64,000 nucleotides of DNA from the NCBI GenBank assembly GCA_030019445.1, contig JASEEU010000001.1, forward strand, positions 434,001 through 498,000. The letters are read 5' to 3'. The notes beneath the pieces were generated by a model. The model saw nothing but the letters and a program-made list of their open reading frames with translations, ran no database searches and was not told where the DNA came from. The translations under genes were made by a program, and so were the position numbers. The DNA comes from Anaerosomatales bacterium. Lineage in GTDB: Bacteria; Actinomycetota; Coriobacteriia; Anaerosomatales; Anaerosomataceae. Shown here in pieces: positions 43,283 through 50,248 of the stretch (its first letter is position 1; each line of letters begins with the position of its first letter).

Positions 43283-44421
43283 CGGTCCACCTCCCCGAAG
43301 ACGGGGTCGAGGGAACCGAGGATGACGACGAGGTCTGAGAGCGTGTGGCCCTCGGCAAGGTAGCCGAGGACGGACAGGTTCTGGAACGCGGGCGACCGCA
43401 CGTGCATGCGATACGGGCGCACGCTCCCGTCAGAGACGAGGTAGACGCCGAGTGAGCCACGCGCGCTCTCGATGTGGTCGTACGCCTCGCCCGGGCGCGG
43501 CGCGAGCAGCCGCGGCAGACCCTCGGCCTTGATGGGGCCCTCTTCGATCTGCGCGAGCGCCTGGTCGATGATCCGGCAGCTCTCAACGCACTCCCAGAGC
43601 CGGACGCGACCGCGGTCGTACGCGTCGCCGTTCTCGCCGAGCGGGATCTCGAAGTCCACGCGCGGGTAGACCGAGTAGCTGTCGTCGCGCCTGAGGTCCC
43701 AGTCCACGCCCGACCCGCGGGCAGCAGGCCCGGTGACACCGCGCGCGATGGCCTCCTCGGCGGGCAGCACGCCGATGCCCTTGAGGCGCTGGCGCGCGAT
43801 GACGTTGCCGAAGAGCAGCTTGTCGATCTCGACCATGGCCGAGGGATGCGAACGCGTGAACGCGCGACACTGCTCGATCCATCCGTCCGGGAGGTCGAAC
43901 GACACGCCGCCGGGGCGGACGTAGTTGTACGTGAGCCGCGCGCCGCACACCGCCTCGAACAGGTCGACCACCTGTTCGCGCTGGTTGAAGGCGTAGATGA
44001 AGGCTGACGTGGCCCCGGTGTCGGCGCCGGTGGAGCCGATGGACATCATGTGGCTCGCGATGCGCTGGAGCTCGCACATGACGACGCGGATGTACTCGGC
44101 ACGCTCGGGGACGCGGATGCCCGCAAGGCGCTCGACCGCGCGGCAGTACGCCCAGTTCGCATACATCGAGCCCACGTAGTCGAGGCGGTCGGTCAGCGGA
44201 ACGACCTGAAGGTACGTGCGGTTCTCGGCCATCTTCTCGATGCCCCGGTGCAGGTGTCCGATGACGGGCTCGGCGTGCGTCACGATCTCGCCGTCGAGGT
44301 GGACGATCACGCGGCAGACGCCGTGCGTGGAAGGGTGCGACGGCCCGATGTTCACCACGAGCTCGTCGCCCGTCTGCAGCAGGTGCGCGTCGACGCCGCA
44401 CGCCTCGGCCTGCCCGGTCAT
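43279..44421 (-). CDS. nuoD: NADH-quinone oxidoreductase subunit D
   Basis: This 49-kDa-type subunit lines the quinone pocket. Motifs are NIGPSHPSTHGVCRVIVHLDGE near the N-terminus (the quinone-binding His), HRGIEKMAENRTYLQ, and the C-terminal GYLAEGHTLSDLVVILGSLDPVFGEVDR. Two starts are plausible. ATG 44421 (380 residues) has the full nine-base Shine-Dalgarno AGGAGGTGA three bases before it, and GTG 44454 has AGGAG five bases upstream. I prefer the former. Confidence 0.95.
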   Translation of the reverse strand: MTGQAEACGVDAHLLQTGDELVVNIGPSHPSTHGVCRVIVHLDGEIVTHAEPVIGHLHRGIEKMAENRTYLQVVPLTDRLDYVGSMYANWAYCRAVERLAGIRVPERAEYIRVVMCELQRIASHMMSIGSTGADTGATSAFIYAFNQREQVVDLFEAVCGARLTYNYVRPGGVSFDLPDGWIEQCRAFTRSHPSAMVEIDKLLFGNVIARQRLKGIGVLPAEEAIARGVTGPAARGSGVDWDLRRDDSYSVYPRVDFEIPLGENGDAYDRGRVRLWECVESCRIIDQALAQIEEGPIKAEGLPRLLAPRPGEAYDHIESARGSLGVYLVSDGSVRPYRMHVRSPAFQNLSVLGYLAEGHTLSDLVVILGSLDPVFGEVDR

Positions 44422-44463
44422 CGTCACCTCCTCTGCACGCAGCTCGTCTCGCACGCTCGCTCC

Positions 44464-44925
44464 TCAGATGTAGTCCGGCCGGCGGATGATGCGCTCGTCC
44501 GCGTAGTCCTTGCGCAGCGGGTAGCCCTCCCAGTCGTCCGGCAGCAGGATGCGCCGCAGGTCGGGATGACCCTCGAAGACGATGCCGAACATGTCGTAGA
44601 CCTCGCGCTCCTGCCAGTCGGCGGCAGGCCAGAGCGGTACGAGCGACGGGATGCGCGGCTCGTCACGCGGGACCTCGGTCTTCAGGAAGATCGCGGCAGA
44701 CATCTCGCGGGAGCGCACGCGGTAGACGAGCTCGAACGTCTCGCCGCGGTCGACCGCCGTCAGCATGCCGAGCAGGTCGAAGCCGAGGTCGCGCATGTCC
44801 TGCGCCGCCGAGAAGAGCCGGTCGGCCGGCACGGTGAGCGTGCCGTCGCCGAACTCCACCGAGAAGAGCGGGCAGAGGTCCGGGTAGACCGAGCACAGAT
44901 GCTCGCGGAGCTCCTCGATGCGCAT
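44464..44925 (-). CDS. nuoC: NADH-quinone oxidoreductase subunit C
   Basis: This 153-residue 30-kDa-type subunit carries the signature WQEREVYDMFGIVFEGHPDLRR-like block at about residues 103-124 and LLPDDWEGYPLRKDY. It is not fused to NuoD, unlike in E. coli. The ATG overlaps the nuoB stop (TGATG). Confidence 0.95.
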   Translation of the reverse strand: MRIEELREHLCSVYPDLCPLFSVEFGDGTLTVPADRLFSAAQDMRDLGFDLLGMLTAVDRGETFELVYRVRSREMSAAIFLKTEVPRDEPRIPSLVPLWPAADWQEREVYDMFGIVFEGHPDLRRILLPDDWEGYPLRKDYADERIIRRPDYI

Positions 44926-45518
44926 CAGCCCTCACCGCTCCCGTCGTCGGCCGTCGCGACGCCGCCCGCGCGGGGGTCGGTCGGCGACGGCAGGACGAGC
45001 TTGGCGGGCCGAGAGCGCCCCGGCGCGATGGACTCGGCGCGGATCTTCTCGCGCAGCCGCAGCACCGCGTCCTGGAGCGACTCCGGCCGCGGAGGGCATC
45101 CGGCGATGTAGACGTCGACCGGAAGGAACTCGTCGACGCCGCGCACCACCGAGTACGTGTCGTAGTAGAAGATGCCGCCCGACACGGCGCAGTTGCCCAT
45201 GGCGATGACCCACTTGGGGTCGGGCATCTGCTCGTAGAGCCGCTTGACCGCGGGCGCCATCTTGCGGGTGATCGTCCCCGCCACCACCATCACGTCGGCG
45301 TGGCGCGGGTCGGCGCGCGGGATGGTCCCGTGACGGTCGAAGTCGAACCGCGCGAACGACGCGGCGATGAGCTCCATGGCACAGCACGCGGTACCCATCG
45401 GCATCGACCACAGGGAGTGGCCGCGCGACCAGTCCATGACCGCGTCCAGGCTCGTGAGGATGATCCCACCGCCCGGTGTGCGCTCGAGCGCCCGGCCGAG
45501 GTCGTCTACGAGAGCCAC
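44925..45518 (-). CDS. nuoB: NADH-quinone oxidoreductase subunit B
   Basis: This 197-residue subunit ligates cluster N2, the electron donor to quinone. The four ligand cysteines are the adjacent pair in GTACCAMELIAAS and those in GNCAVSGG and IAGCPPRPE. DVMVVAGTITRKMAP is also diagnostic. The start is GTG 45518, overlapping nuoA by 13 bases with GGAG seven bases upstream. The C-terminal 25 residues are a Pro/Ala/Gly-rich extension. Confidence 0.95.
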   Translation of the reverse strand: MALVDDLGRALERTPGGGIILTSLDAVMDWSRGHSLWSMPMGTACCAMELIAASFARFDFDRHGTIPRADPRHADVMVVAGTITRKMAPAVKRLYEQMPDPKWVIAMGNCAVSGGIFYYDTYSVVRGVDEFLPVDVYIAGCPPRPESLQDAVLRLREKIRAESIAPGRSRPAKLVLPSPTDPRAGGVATADDGSGEG

Positions 45519-45874
45519 TTGAGCGCTCCCTTCCGCCACGCGTAGACGAGGCCGAAGGCAAGGAACGCGGTGAACGCGGCGACCTCGGCGGCGCCGGTCC
45601 ACGAGCCGCGGACGCCAGGAGCGACTGCGAAGAGCAGGACCGTCTCGGCATCGAAGATCACGAAGAGCAGCGCGATGGTGGAGAACCGTACGTTCACGCG
45701 ACGCCACGGCGATCCGGCCTGCGGGATGCCGCACTCGTACGCGCTTCGCTTCTCGGCAGAAGGACGACGCGGCGAGAGAAGCGCGTTGAGCGCGAAGAGC
45801 AGGAGCAGGAAGAGCGCGGGGGCGGCGGCGAGACCGATGACGAACAGGACGTCAGGCGCGGATGTCGCTTCCAC
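45506..45874 (-). CDS. nuoA: NADH-quinone oxidoreductase subunit A
   Basis: This 122-residue protein has three transmembrane helices. YECGIPQAGSPWRRVNVRFSTIALLFVIFDAET-type residues 45-77 contain the conserved Cys and Glu/Asp of the quinone-site loop. It is the first gene of the nuo operon. A promoter with an operator-like repeat lies about 145 bases upstream. Confidence 0.94.
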   Translation of the reverse strand: MEATSAPDVLFVIGLAAAPALFLLLLFALNALLSPRRPSAEKRSAYECGIPQAGSPWRRVNVRFSTIALLFVIFDAETVLLFAVAPGVRGSWTGAAEVAAFTAFLAFGLVYAWRKGALKWLS

Positions 45875-45919
45875 GCATGCCTCCTCCCCGGCAATCGGCG
45901 CTTGATGCGGCGTGGGCTT

Positions 45920-45934
45920 GTAACGCTCAGTTAC
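45920..45934. repeat. Inverted repeat in the nuo leader
   Basis: GTAAC-GCTCA-GTTAC is a perfect 5-bp inverted repeat between the presumed nuo transcription start and nuoA. Its left flank makes TTGTAAC, so it resembles the operator-like repeat overlapping the -35 element (TTGTAA...TTACAA), but the half-site spacing is one base longer and the outer ACAA is missing. It might be a secondary operator or a leader hairpin. Confidence 0.35.
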
Positions 45935-46019
45935 GTTCTTGCCGCTCGCGAGTATCCGCCCACGTCAGCACGTTTCTTCCCATACCCGGCGCTGACGAAC
46001 CACGGCCGGGTTGGACAGC

Positions 46020-46048
46020 GTTATACCAGACGTTTCGGAGTTTGTAAA
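46020..46048 (-). promoter_or_regulatory. Promoter of the nuo operon
   Basis: On the minus strand TTTACA (46048-46043) and TATAAC (46025-46020) are separated by exactly 17 bases, the best sigma-70-type match in the window. Transcription would start near 46013, leaving a leader of about 140 bases before nuoA. Confidence 0.75.
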
Positions 46049-46059
46049 CATTGTTACAA
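46042..46059. promoter_or_regulatory. Rex-like operator overlapping the nuo -35 element
   Basis: TTGTAAACATTGTTACAA has the TTGT-N10-ACAA frame of Rex sites with symmetric substitutions at inner positions (A5/T14). It covers the -35 hexamer, so a bound repressor would block RNA polymerase. In Streptomyces, Rex represses nuo in response to the NADH/NAD+ ratio. Assignment here is by similarity of the site only. Confidence 0.5.
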
Positions 46060-46083
46060 TCTGAGGCGCCACAGGGCGTGCGA

Positions 46084-48063
46084 CTAGAGCGCTTCGAGCC
46101 GCTCGAGCTCCTCGCTCGCCTCGATCCAGCGCTCCTCCGCGTCCGCCAGGCACGTCTTCGCCTCGTTGTACGCCTCCATGGTGGCGAAGAAGCGCTCCTT
46201 GTCCTCGTAGACCTCGGGCAGCGCCAGCTCGGCCAGCAGCTCATCGTGGCGCGCCTGAGCGTGAGCCAGGTCGCTCTCGGCCCGCTGCGCGCGCTTGCGC
46301 GCCTCCTTCCCCGTGCGGTAAGCGCGGTTGCGCTCCTCGGCCTCCGCGCGCTTCTGCTCGCGCGACTTGGGCGCGCCGGGTTGCGCGCCAGGCTCCCGCG
46401 ACGCAGGCGGGACCGGCCCGGGGCGTCGCTCCTCCCCCGCCTGAGGTGGAAGGACGTCTGACGCGCCCTTCTTGAAGAGGTAGTAGTCGTAGTCGCCGCC
46501 GTAACGCGTCACCCGGCCGGACTCGACCTCGATCACCACATCGGCGACAGCCCGGATGAGGTGCCGGTCGTGCGTGATGAGCACGAGCGTGCCGGTGAAC
46601 TGCATGAGCGCCTGCTCCAGGATGTCGGACGACGCGATGTCGAGGTGGTTCGTCGGCTCGTCGAGGCAGAGCAGTGGCGCCGGTCTGACGAGCAGCTTGG
46701 CGAGGGCGAGGCGTGCCCGCTCGCCGCCGGAGAGCACGCTCACCTTCTTCCTGACGTCATCGCCCTCGAACAGGAACGCACCCAGGAGCCGGCGGCACTC
46801 CTGCTGGGTCCACCCCGGCGCCGAGTCCTCGAGCTCGGCGAGCACCGTCTTGCGGGCGTCGAGCGCCTCGAGCTGGTGCTGCGCGAAGTACGCGACGCTC
46901 ACGTGATGGCCGAGACGACGCTCCCCCGCATCGGGGGCCAGCGCGCCGCCGAGGAGCTTCAGGAGGGTGGACTTGCCCGCGCCGTTGGGGCCTACGAGGG
47001 CGACCTTCTCACCGCGGTAGAGCGTGAGGTCGAGCCCGTCGTAGACGACGTTGTCCCCGTACGCCTTGCGCACCCCGTCGAGCTCGATGACCGTTTCCCC
47101 CGTGCGCTCCGGCTGCGGGAACGAGAAGTGGACCCGCTTGCGCTCCTCGGGCAGCTCGATCCGCTCGACCTTCTCAAGCGCCTTCACGCGGCTCTGCACC
47201 TGTCGGGCCTTGTTCGCCTTGTAGCGGAACCGCTCGATGAAGCGCTCGGTCGCCGCGATCTCACGCTGCTGCTGCTCGTAGGCCGCTTTCAGGCGCTCGA
47301 GCGAGGCGACGCGCTCGCGCTCGTAGTTCGAGTAGTCGCCGTGGTAGACCGTGAGGGTCCGCTGGTCCAGCTCCGCCACGCGGTCCACGAGCCCGTCCAT
47401 GAACGCGCGGTCGTGGCTCACGAGCACCACGGCGCCGTCGTAGGCACGCAGGAAGCCTTCCAGCCACAGCACCGACTCCAGGTCCAGGTGGTTGGTCGGC
47501 TCGTCGAGGAGCAGGAGGTCCGGCTGCAGGAAGAGCAGCTTGGCCATGGCGATCCGCATGAGCCATCCGCCCGAGAACTCGCTGGTGTCGCGCGTGAGGT
47601 CGTGCTCCTTGAAGCCGAGGCCCGTCAGCACGGCGCGCGCATCCACTTCCGCGGCATACCCGCCGAGATGGTCGAAGCGCTCGCGCAGGCGTCCGTACTC
47701 GGCCATGATGCCCTCGAGCTCGTCGGTCTCCTCGGCCGCGCTCATCTCGGCCTCCAGCACCGCGAGACGGTGCTCGAGCGAGGTGACCTGCGGCGCCGCC
47801 GAGAGGACCTCGGCAAGCACCGGGCGACCTGCCATCTCGATCGCCTCCTGGCGCAGGTAGCCCACCACGACGTCTTTGCGGCGCACGATCGTGCCGGCGT
47901 CCGGCTCCTCGTTGCCGGCCATGATCTCCAGAAGCGTCGTCTTGCCCGCGCCGTTGGGGCCGACGAGCGCCACGCGGTCGCGCGCGCCCACGCGCAGGAA
48001 CGCGTCTGAGAACAGCACGCGCTCCCCCACCGTTTTCGTCACGTTGTCGACGGTGATAATCAC
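46084..48063 (-). CDS. ABC-F family ATP-binding protein
   Basis: This 659-residue soluble protein has two ABC cassettes and no membrane segments, placing it in the ABC-F translation-factor family. Walker A motifs are [16 protein letters not shown] (about 35-50) and [16 protein letters not shown] (about 355-370). Signature motifs are [14 protein letters not shown] and [15 protein letters not shown]. The inter-domain linker ([20 protein letters not shown]) is of the YheS/Uup-like kind, and a long charged C-terminal coiled coil follows residue 560. Such proteins act at the ribosomal E site, and some give antibiotic resistance. No specificity can be assigned. The start is GTG 48063. Confidence 0.88.
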   Translation of the reverse strand: MIITVDNVTKTVGERVLFSDAFLRVGARDRVALVGPNGAGKTTLLEIMAGNEEPDAGTIVRRKDVVVGYLRQEAIEMAGRPVLAEVLSAAPQVTSLEHRLAVLEAEMSAAEETDELEGIMAEYGRLRERFDHLGGYAAEVDARAVLTGLGFKEHDLTRDTSEFSGGWLMRIAMAKLLFLQPDLLLLDEPTNHLDLESVLWLEGFLRAYDGAVVLVSHDRAFMDGLVDRVAELDQRTLTVYHGDYSNYERERVASLERLKAAYEQQQREIAATERFIERFRYKANKARQVQSRVKALEKVERIELPEERKRVHFSFPQPERTGETVIELDGVRKAYGDNVVYDGLDLTLYRGEKVALVGPNGAGKSTLLKLLGGALAPDAGERRLGHHVSVAYFAQHQLEALDARKTVLAELEDSAPGWTQQECRRLLGAFLFEGDDVRKKVSVLSGGERARLALAKLLVRPAPLLCLDEPTNHLDIASSDILEQALMQFTGTLVLITHDRHLIRAVADVVIEVESGRVTRYGGDYDYYLFKKGASDVLPPQAGEERRPGPVPPASREPGAQPGAPKSREQKRAEAEERNRAYRTGKEARKRAQRAESDLAHAQARHDELLAELALPEVYEDKERFFATMEAYNEAKTCLADAEERWIEASEELERLEAL

Positions 48064-48095
48064 GACGACGAGTCTACCACCGAGGAGGCCGCCTC

Positions 48096-49445
48096 ATGAC
48101 CGAGCGCTACGACGTCTTCTGCCTCGGCGGAGGGACCGCCGGCAACGCCGCCACCCGCGCGCTCGCCGATGCCGGGAAGTCCGTCGCCGTGGCCGAGCCC
48201 GACCGCGTCGGCGGCACGTGCCTGTGGCGCGGGTGCGTGCCCAAGAAATCGCTCTACCACTCGGCGCGCACCTACCGTGACCTGCGCCAGGCCGAGGAGT
48301 GGGGGCTCGTACCCGGCGCCGTCGCCGTGGACTGGCCCGGCGTGCTCGCCTGGAAGTGGCACGTGCAGGAGACGTACGCGGGCGACCAGGAAGGCATCAT
48401 GGCATCCCGGGGGATCGTCCACATCGACGCGCCCGCTCGGTTCGTGGCCGAGAACGCCGTCGAGGCGGGTGGTGTCACCTACGAGGCCGAGCGCTTCATC
48501 ATCGCCACCGGGTCTGTGGCGACCCGTCCGCCCATCCCCGGGGCGGAGCTCGCCGATACGAGCGACGACGCGCTGCGCTACCCCGAGCTGCCGCGGTCGC
48601 TGGTCATCATCGGCGCGGGCTACATCGGCCTGGAGTTCGCCGGGATCTTCGCCTCGTTCGGCACGAAGGTCACCGTCGTCAACCACGATCCGGGTATCCT
48701 CGCGCCCTTCGACCCCGACACCGTCGCCGTCGCGCGCGCGGCGCTCGAGGAGCTCGGCGTCCGTTTCGTCCTCGACACCTCCGTGGCCGAGATCAGCGGC
48801 GTCGCCGGCGATCTCACCGTCGCGCTCACGCCGGCCGACGGCGCGCCGTACACGCTCACCGCCGAGCGCGTGCTGCTCGCGACCGGGCGCAAGCCCGCGC
48901 TTGACGACCTCGGGCTCGAGCACGCCGGCGTCGACCGCGACGAGCGCGGCGCACCGGTCCTCGACGCGTCGCTCGCCTCCACGAACCCGCGCATCTACGT
49001 GATCGGCGATGCTGCCGGCCGAGAGATGCACACCCCCGTCGCGAACCTCCACGGCAAGGCGGTGGCCCATACGATCCTCGGCGACAGCCCGGTCGCGGTG
49101 GATGCCAGCGCGGTGCCGTTCACATGCTTCACCGTCCCCCAGCTCGCACAGGTCGGGCTCACCGCCGAGCGCGCCGGGCAACTCGCCATCCCCCACTCCA
49201 CCAAGACCGGCAGCTTCGAGTACGTCGCCGCCGCGATCATCGACGACACACGGCAGGGGCTCATCAAGCTCGTGGTGGCCGAGGACGGGAGCCTGCTCGG
49301 CGCGCACATCGCGCATGACGCCGCGTGCGACCTCATCTACCCGTTCGCGCTCGCGCTCCGTGCGGGCCTGGATGTCGAGACGATCGCCGCCACGCGCGCC
49401 ATCCACCCGGCGCTCACCGAGGCGGTCAACTGGTCGGCGGGCTAG
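48096..49445 (+). CDS. FAD-dependent pyridine nucleotide-disulfide oxidoreductase
   Basis: This 449-residue flavoprotein belongs to the dihydrolipoamide dehydrogenase/glutathione reductase/mercuric reductase class. FAD motif LGGGTAGNAATRAL is at the N-terminus, the redox-active CxxxxC is GGTCLWRGCVPKKSL at about residues 40-54, the NAD(P) motif is VIIGAGYIGLEFAGIF near 170, and the second FAD motif is IYVIGDAAG. The C-terminal dimer-interface motif IHPALTEAVNW supplies the catalytic His-Glu. No lipoyl-enzyme subunits, merA-type metal-binding domain or thiol-synthesis genes are nearby, so the substrate is unknown. It is divergent from the ABC-F gene by only 32 bases. Confidence 0.85.
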   Translation: MTERYDVFCLGGGTAGNAATRALADAGKSVAVAEPDRVGGTCLWRGCVPKKSLYHSARTYRDLRQAEEWGLVPGAVAVDWPGVLAWKWHVQETYAGDQEGIMASRGIVHIDAPARFVAENAVEAGGVTYEAERFIIATGSVATRPPIPGAELADTSDDALRYPELPRSLVIIGAGYIGLEFAGIFASFGTKVTVVNHDPGILAPFDPDTVAVARAALEELGVRFVLDTSVAEISGVAGDLTVALTPADGAPYTLTAERVLLATGRKPALDDLGLEHAGVDRDERGAPVLDASLASTNPRIYVIGDAAGREMHTPVANLHGKAVAHTILGDSPVAVDASAVPFTCFTVPQLAQVGLTAERAGQLAIPHSTKTGSFEYVAAAIIDDTRQGLIKLVVAEDGSLLGAHIAHDAACDLIYPFALALRAGLDVETIAATRAIHPALTEAVNWSAG

Positions 49446-49811
49446 CTACTGCGGCACTCGGGAGATCACGCGCTCGAGCTGGGAGCGGTGCCGCCGGACC
49501 ATGTCCTCCGTGGCGCCCCATGCCAGGGCCTTCTGCCCGAGATGATCGAGGACGCGCTCGAGCGACTCGCGGGTAGGAGTGTTGTAGTCGCCCTTGCAGG
49601 TCTTGAAGGCGAGCCGCAGCGTCCCCTGCACGCTGCGGCGGATCGCCGCCTCATCGCACGGCACGCCCATGTGCTGCTTGGTCTGTACGAAGTGGGGTCC
49701 ATGGACGGCGTACATGCACTCGGCCATGAGGTCGCGCGCTCGCTCGGCCGTGATGCCGCGCATCATCTCGCGATCGAGCGTCCAGCTGCCGAACTCCCGT
49801 TCCAACGCCAT
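49446..49811 (-). CDS. Uncharacterised 121-residue protein
   Basis: I do not recognise a family. The protein is helical and charged, without a signal peptide or membrane segment. It contains FGSWTLDREMMRGITAERA, the Cys/His-bearing segment ECMYAVHGPHFVQTKQHMG, and CKGDYNTPTRESLERVLDHL, so a helical regulatory or adaptor role is conceivable but not shown. ATG 49811 is favoured by AAGGCGG five bases upstream; the longer frame is Arg-rich and unconvincing. It converges on the flavoprotein gene, the stops being adjacent. Confidence 0.6.
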   Translation of the reverse strand: MALEREFGSWTLDREMMRGITAERARDLMAECMYAVHGPHFVQTKQHMGVPCDEAAIRRSVQGTLRLAFKTCKGDYNTPTRESLERVLDHLGQKALAWGATEDMVRRHRSQLERVISRVPQ

Positions 49812-50036
49812 ATGGACCGCCTTTGCGGGTCGATGCCGCGTACCGTCGGCGGTTCTCCGCGCCCTCCTCGGCGGCGTCACCGTCGCCCCATCGCCGAGAC
49901 CCGTTCATGCTGGTTTATCGGCATTCGTTAGCGCGCTCTCAAGCACATTCCTGTGTGCCGCGGGACACGCCCTGCCGCCGGACGGTCGGTCTCGAGCCGG
50001 GATGCCAGGTCGGATGCACCTGCCCTGAACAGGCAA

Positions 50037-50079
50037 AACGCCCCTCCGGCTGTCTCATCAGAGACCCCGAAGGGGCGTT
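50037..50079 (-). terminator. Intrinsic terminator after tRNA-Val
   Basis: On the minus strand a long stem AACGCCCCT...AGGGGCGTT, capped by an inner GTCTC/GAGAC stem, is followed by TTTTGCC. It lies 11 bases beyond the tRNA CCA end. The remaining gap 49812-50036 shows no gene or other clear signal. Confidence 0.85.
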
Positions 50080-50089
50080 CATGCATCCA

Positions 50090-50164
50090 TGGTGGGCGAT
50101 ACAGGATTTGAACCTGTGACTTCTTCCGTGTGAAGGAAGCGCTCTCCCACTGAGCTAATCGCCC
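50090..50164 (-). tRNA. tRNA-Val (anticodon CAC)
   Basis: The minus strand folds into a standard cloverleaf. The acceptor stem is GGGCGAT/ATCGCCC, the D arm contains TTAGCTCAGTGGGAGAGC, the anticodon stem CTTCC/GGAAG encloses the loop TTCACAC with anticodon CAC (codon GTG), and the T arm has the GGTTCAAATCC loop. CCA is encoded (50092-50090). A perfect TATAAT (50200-50195, minus strand) lies about 30 bases upstream, although no good -35 is visible. Confidence 0.97.
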
Positions 50165-50194
50165 GCACGGCCGCCCCAAGGGGCAGCGACGACC

Positions 50195-50200
50195 ATTATA
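50195..50200 (-). promoter_or_regulatory. Minus 10 element of the tRNA-Val promoter
   Basis: TATAAT on the minus strand, 31 bases before the mature tRNA 5' end. The -35 region is GC-only and overlaps the terminator hairpin of the upstream surface-protein gene. Confidence 0.5.
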
Positions 50201-50243
50201 GCGAGATTCCCCGCGCGCGCCACACCCGCACGGGGAATCGCGC
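50201..50243 (-). terminator. Hairpin after the CWB2 surface-protein gene
   Basis: GATTCCCCG and CGGGGAATC form a perfect 9-bp stem extended by GCG/CGC, with an 17-base loop, six bases beyond the stop of the CWB2 gene at 50249. A T-run is absent (it runs into TATAATGG), so termination efficiency is uncertain. Confidence 0.55.
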
Positions 50244-50248
50244 GAACC

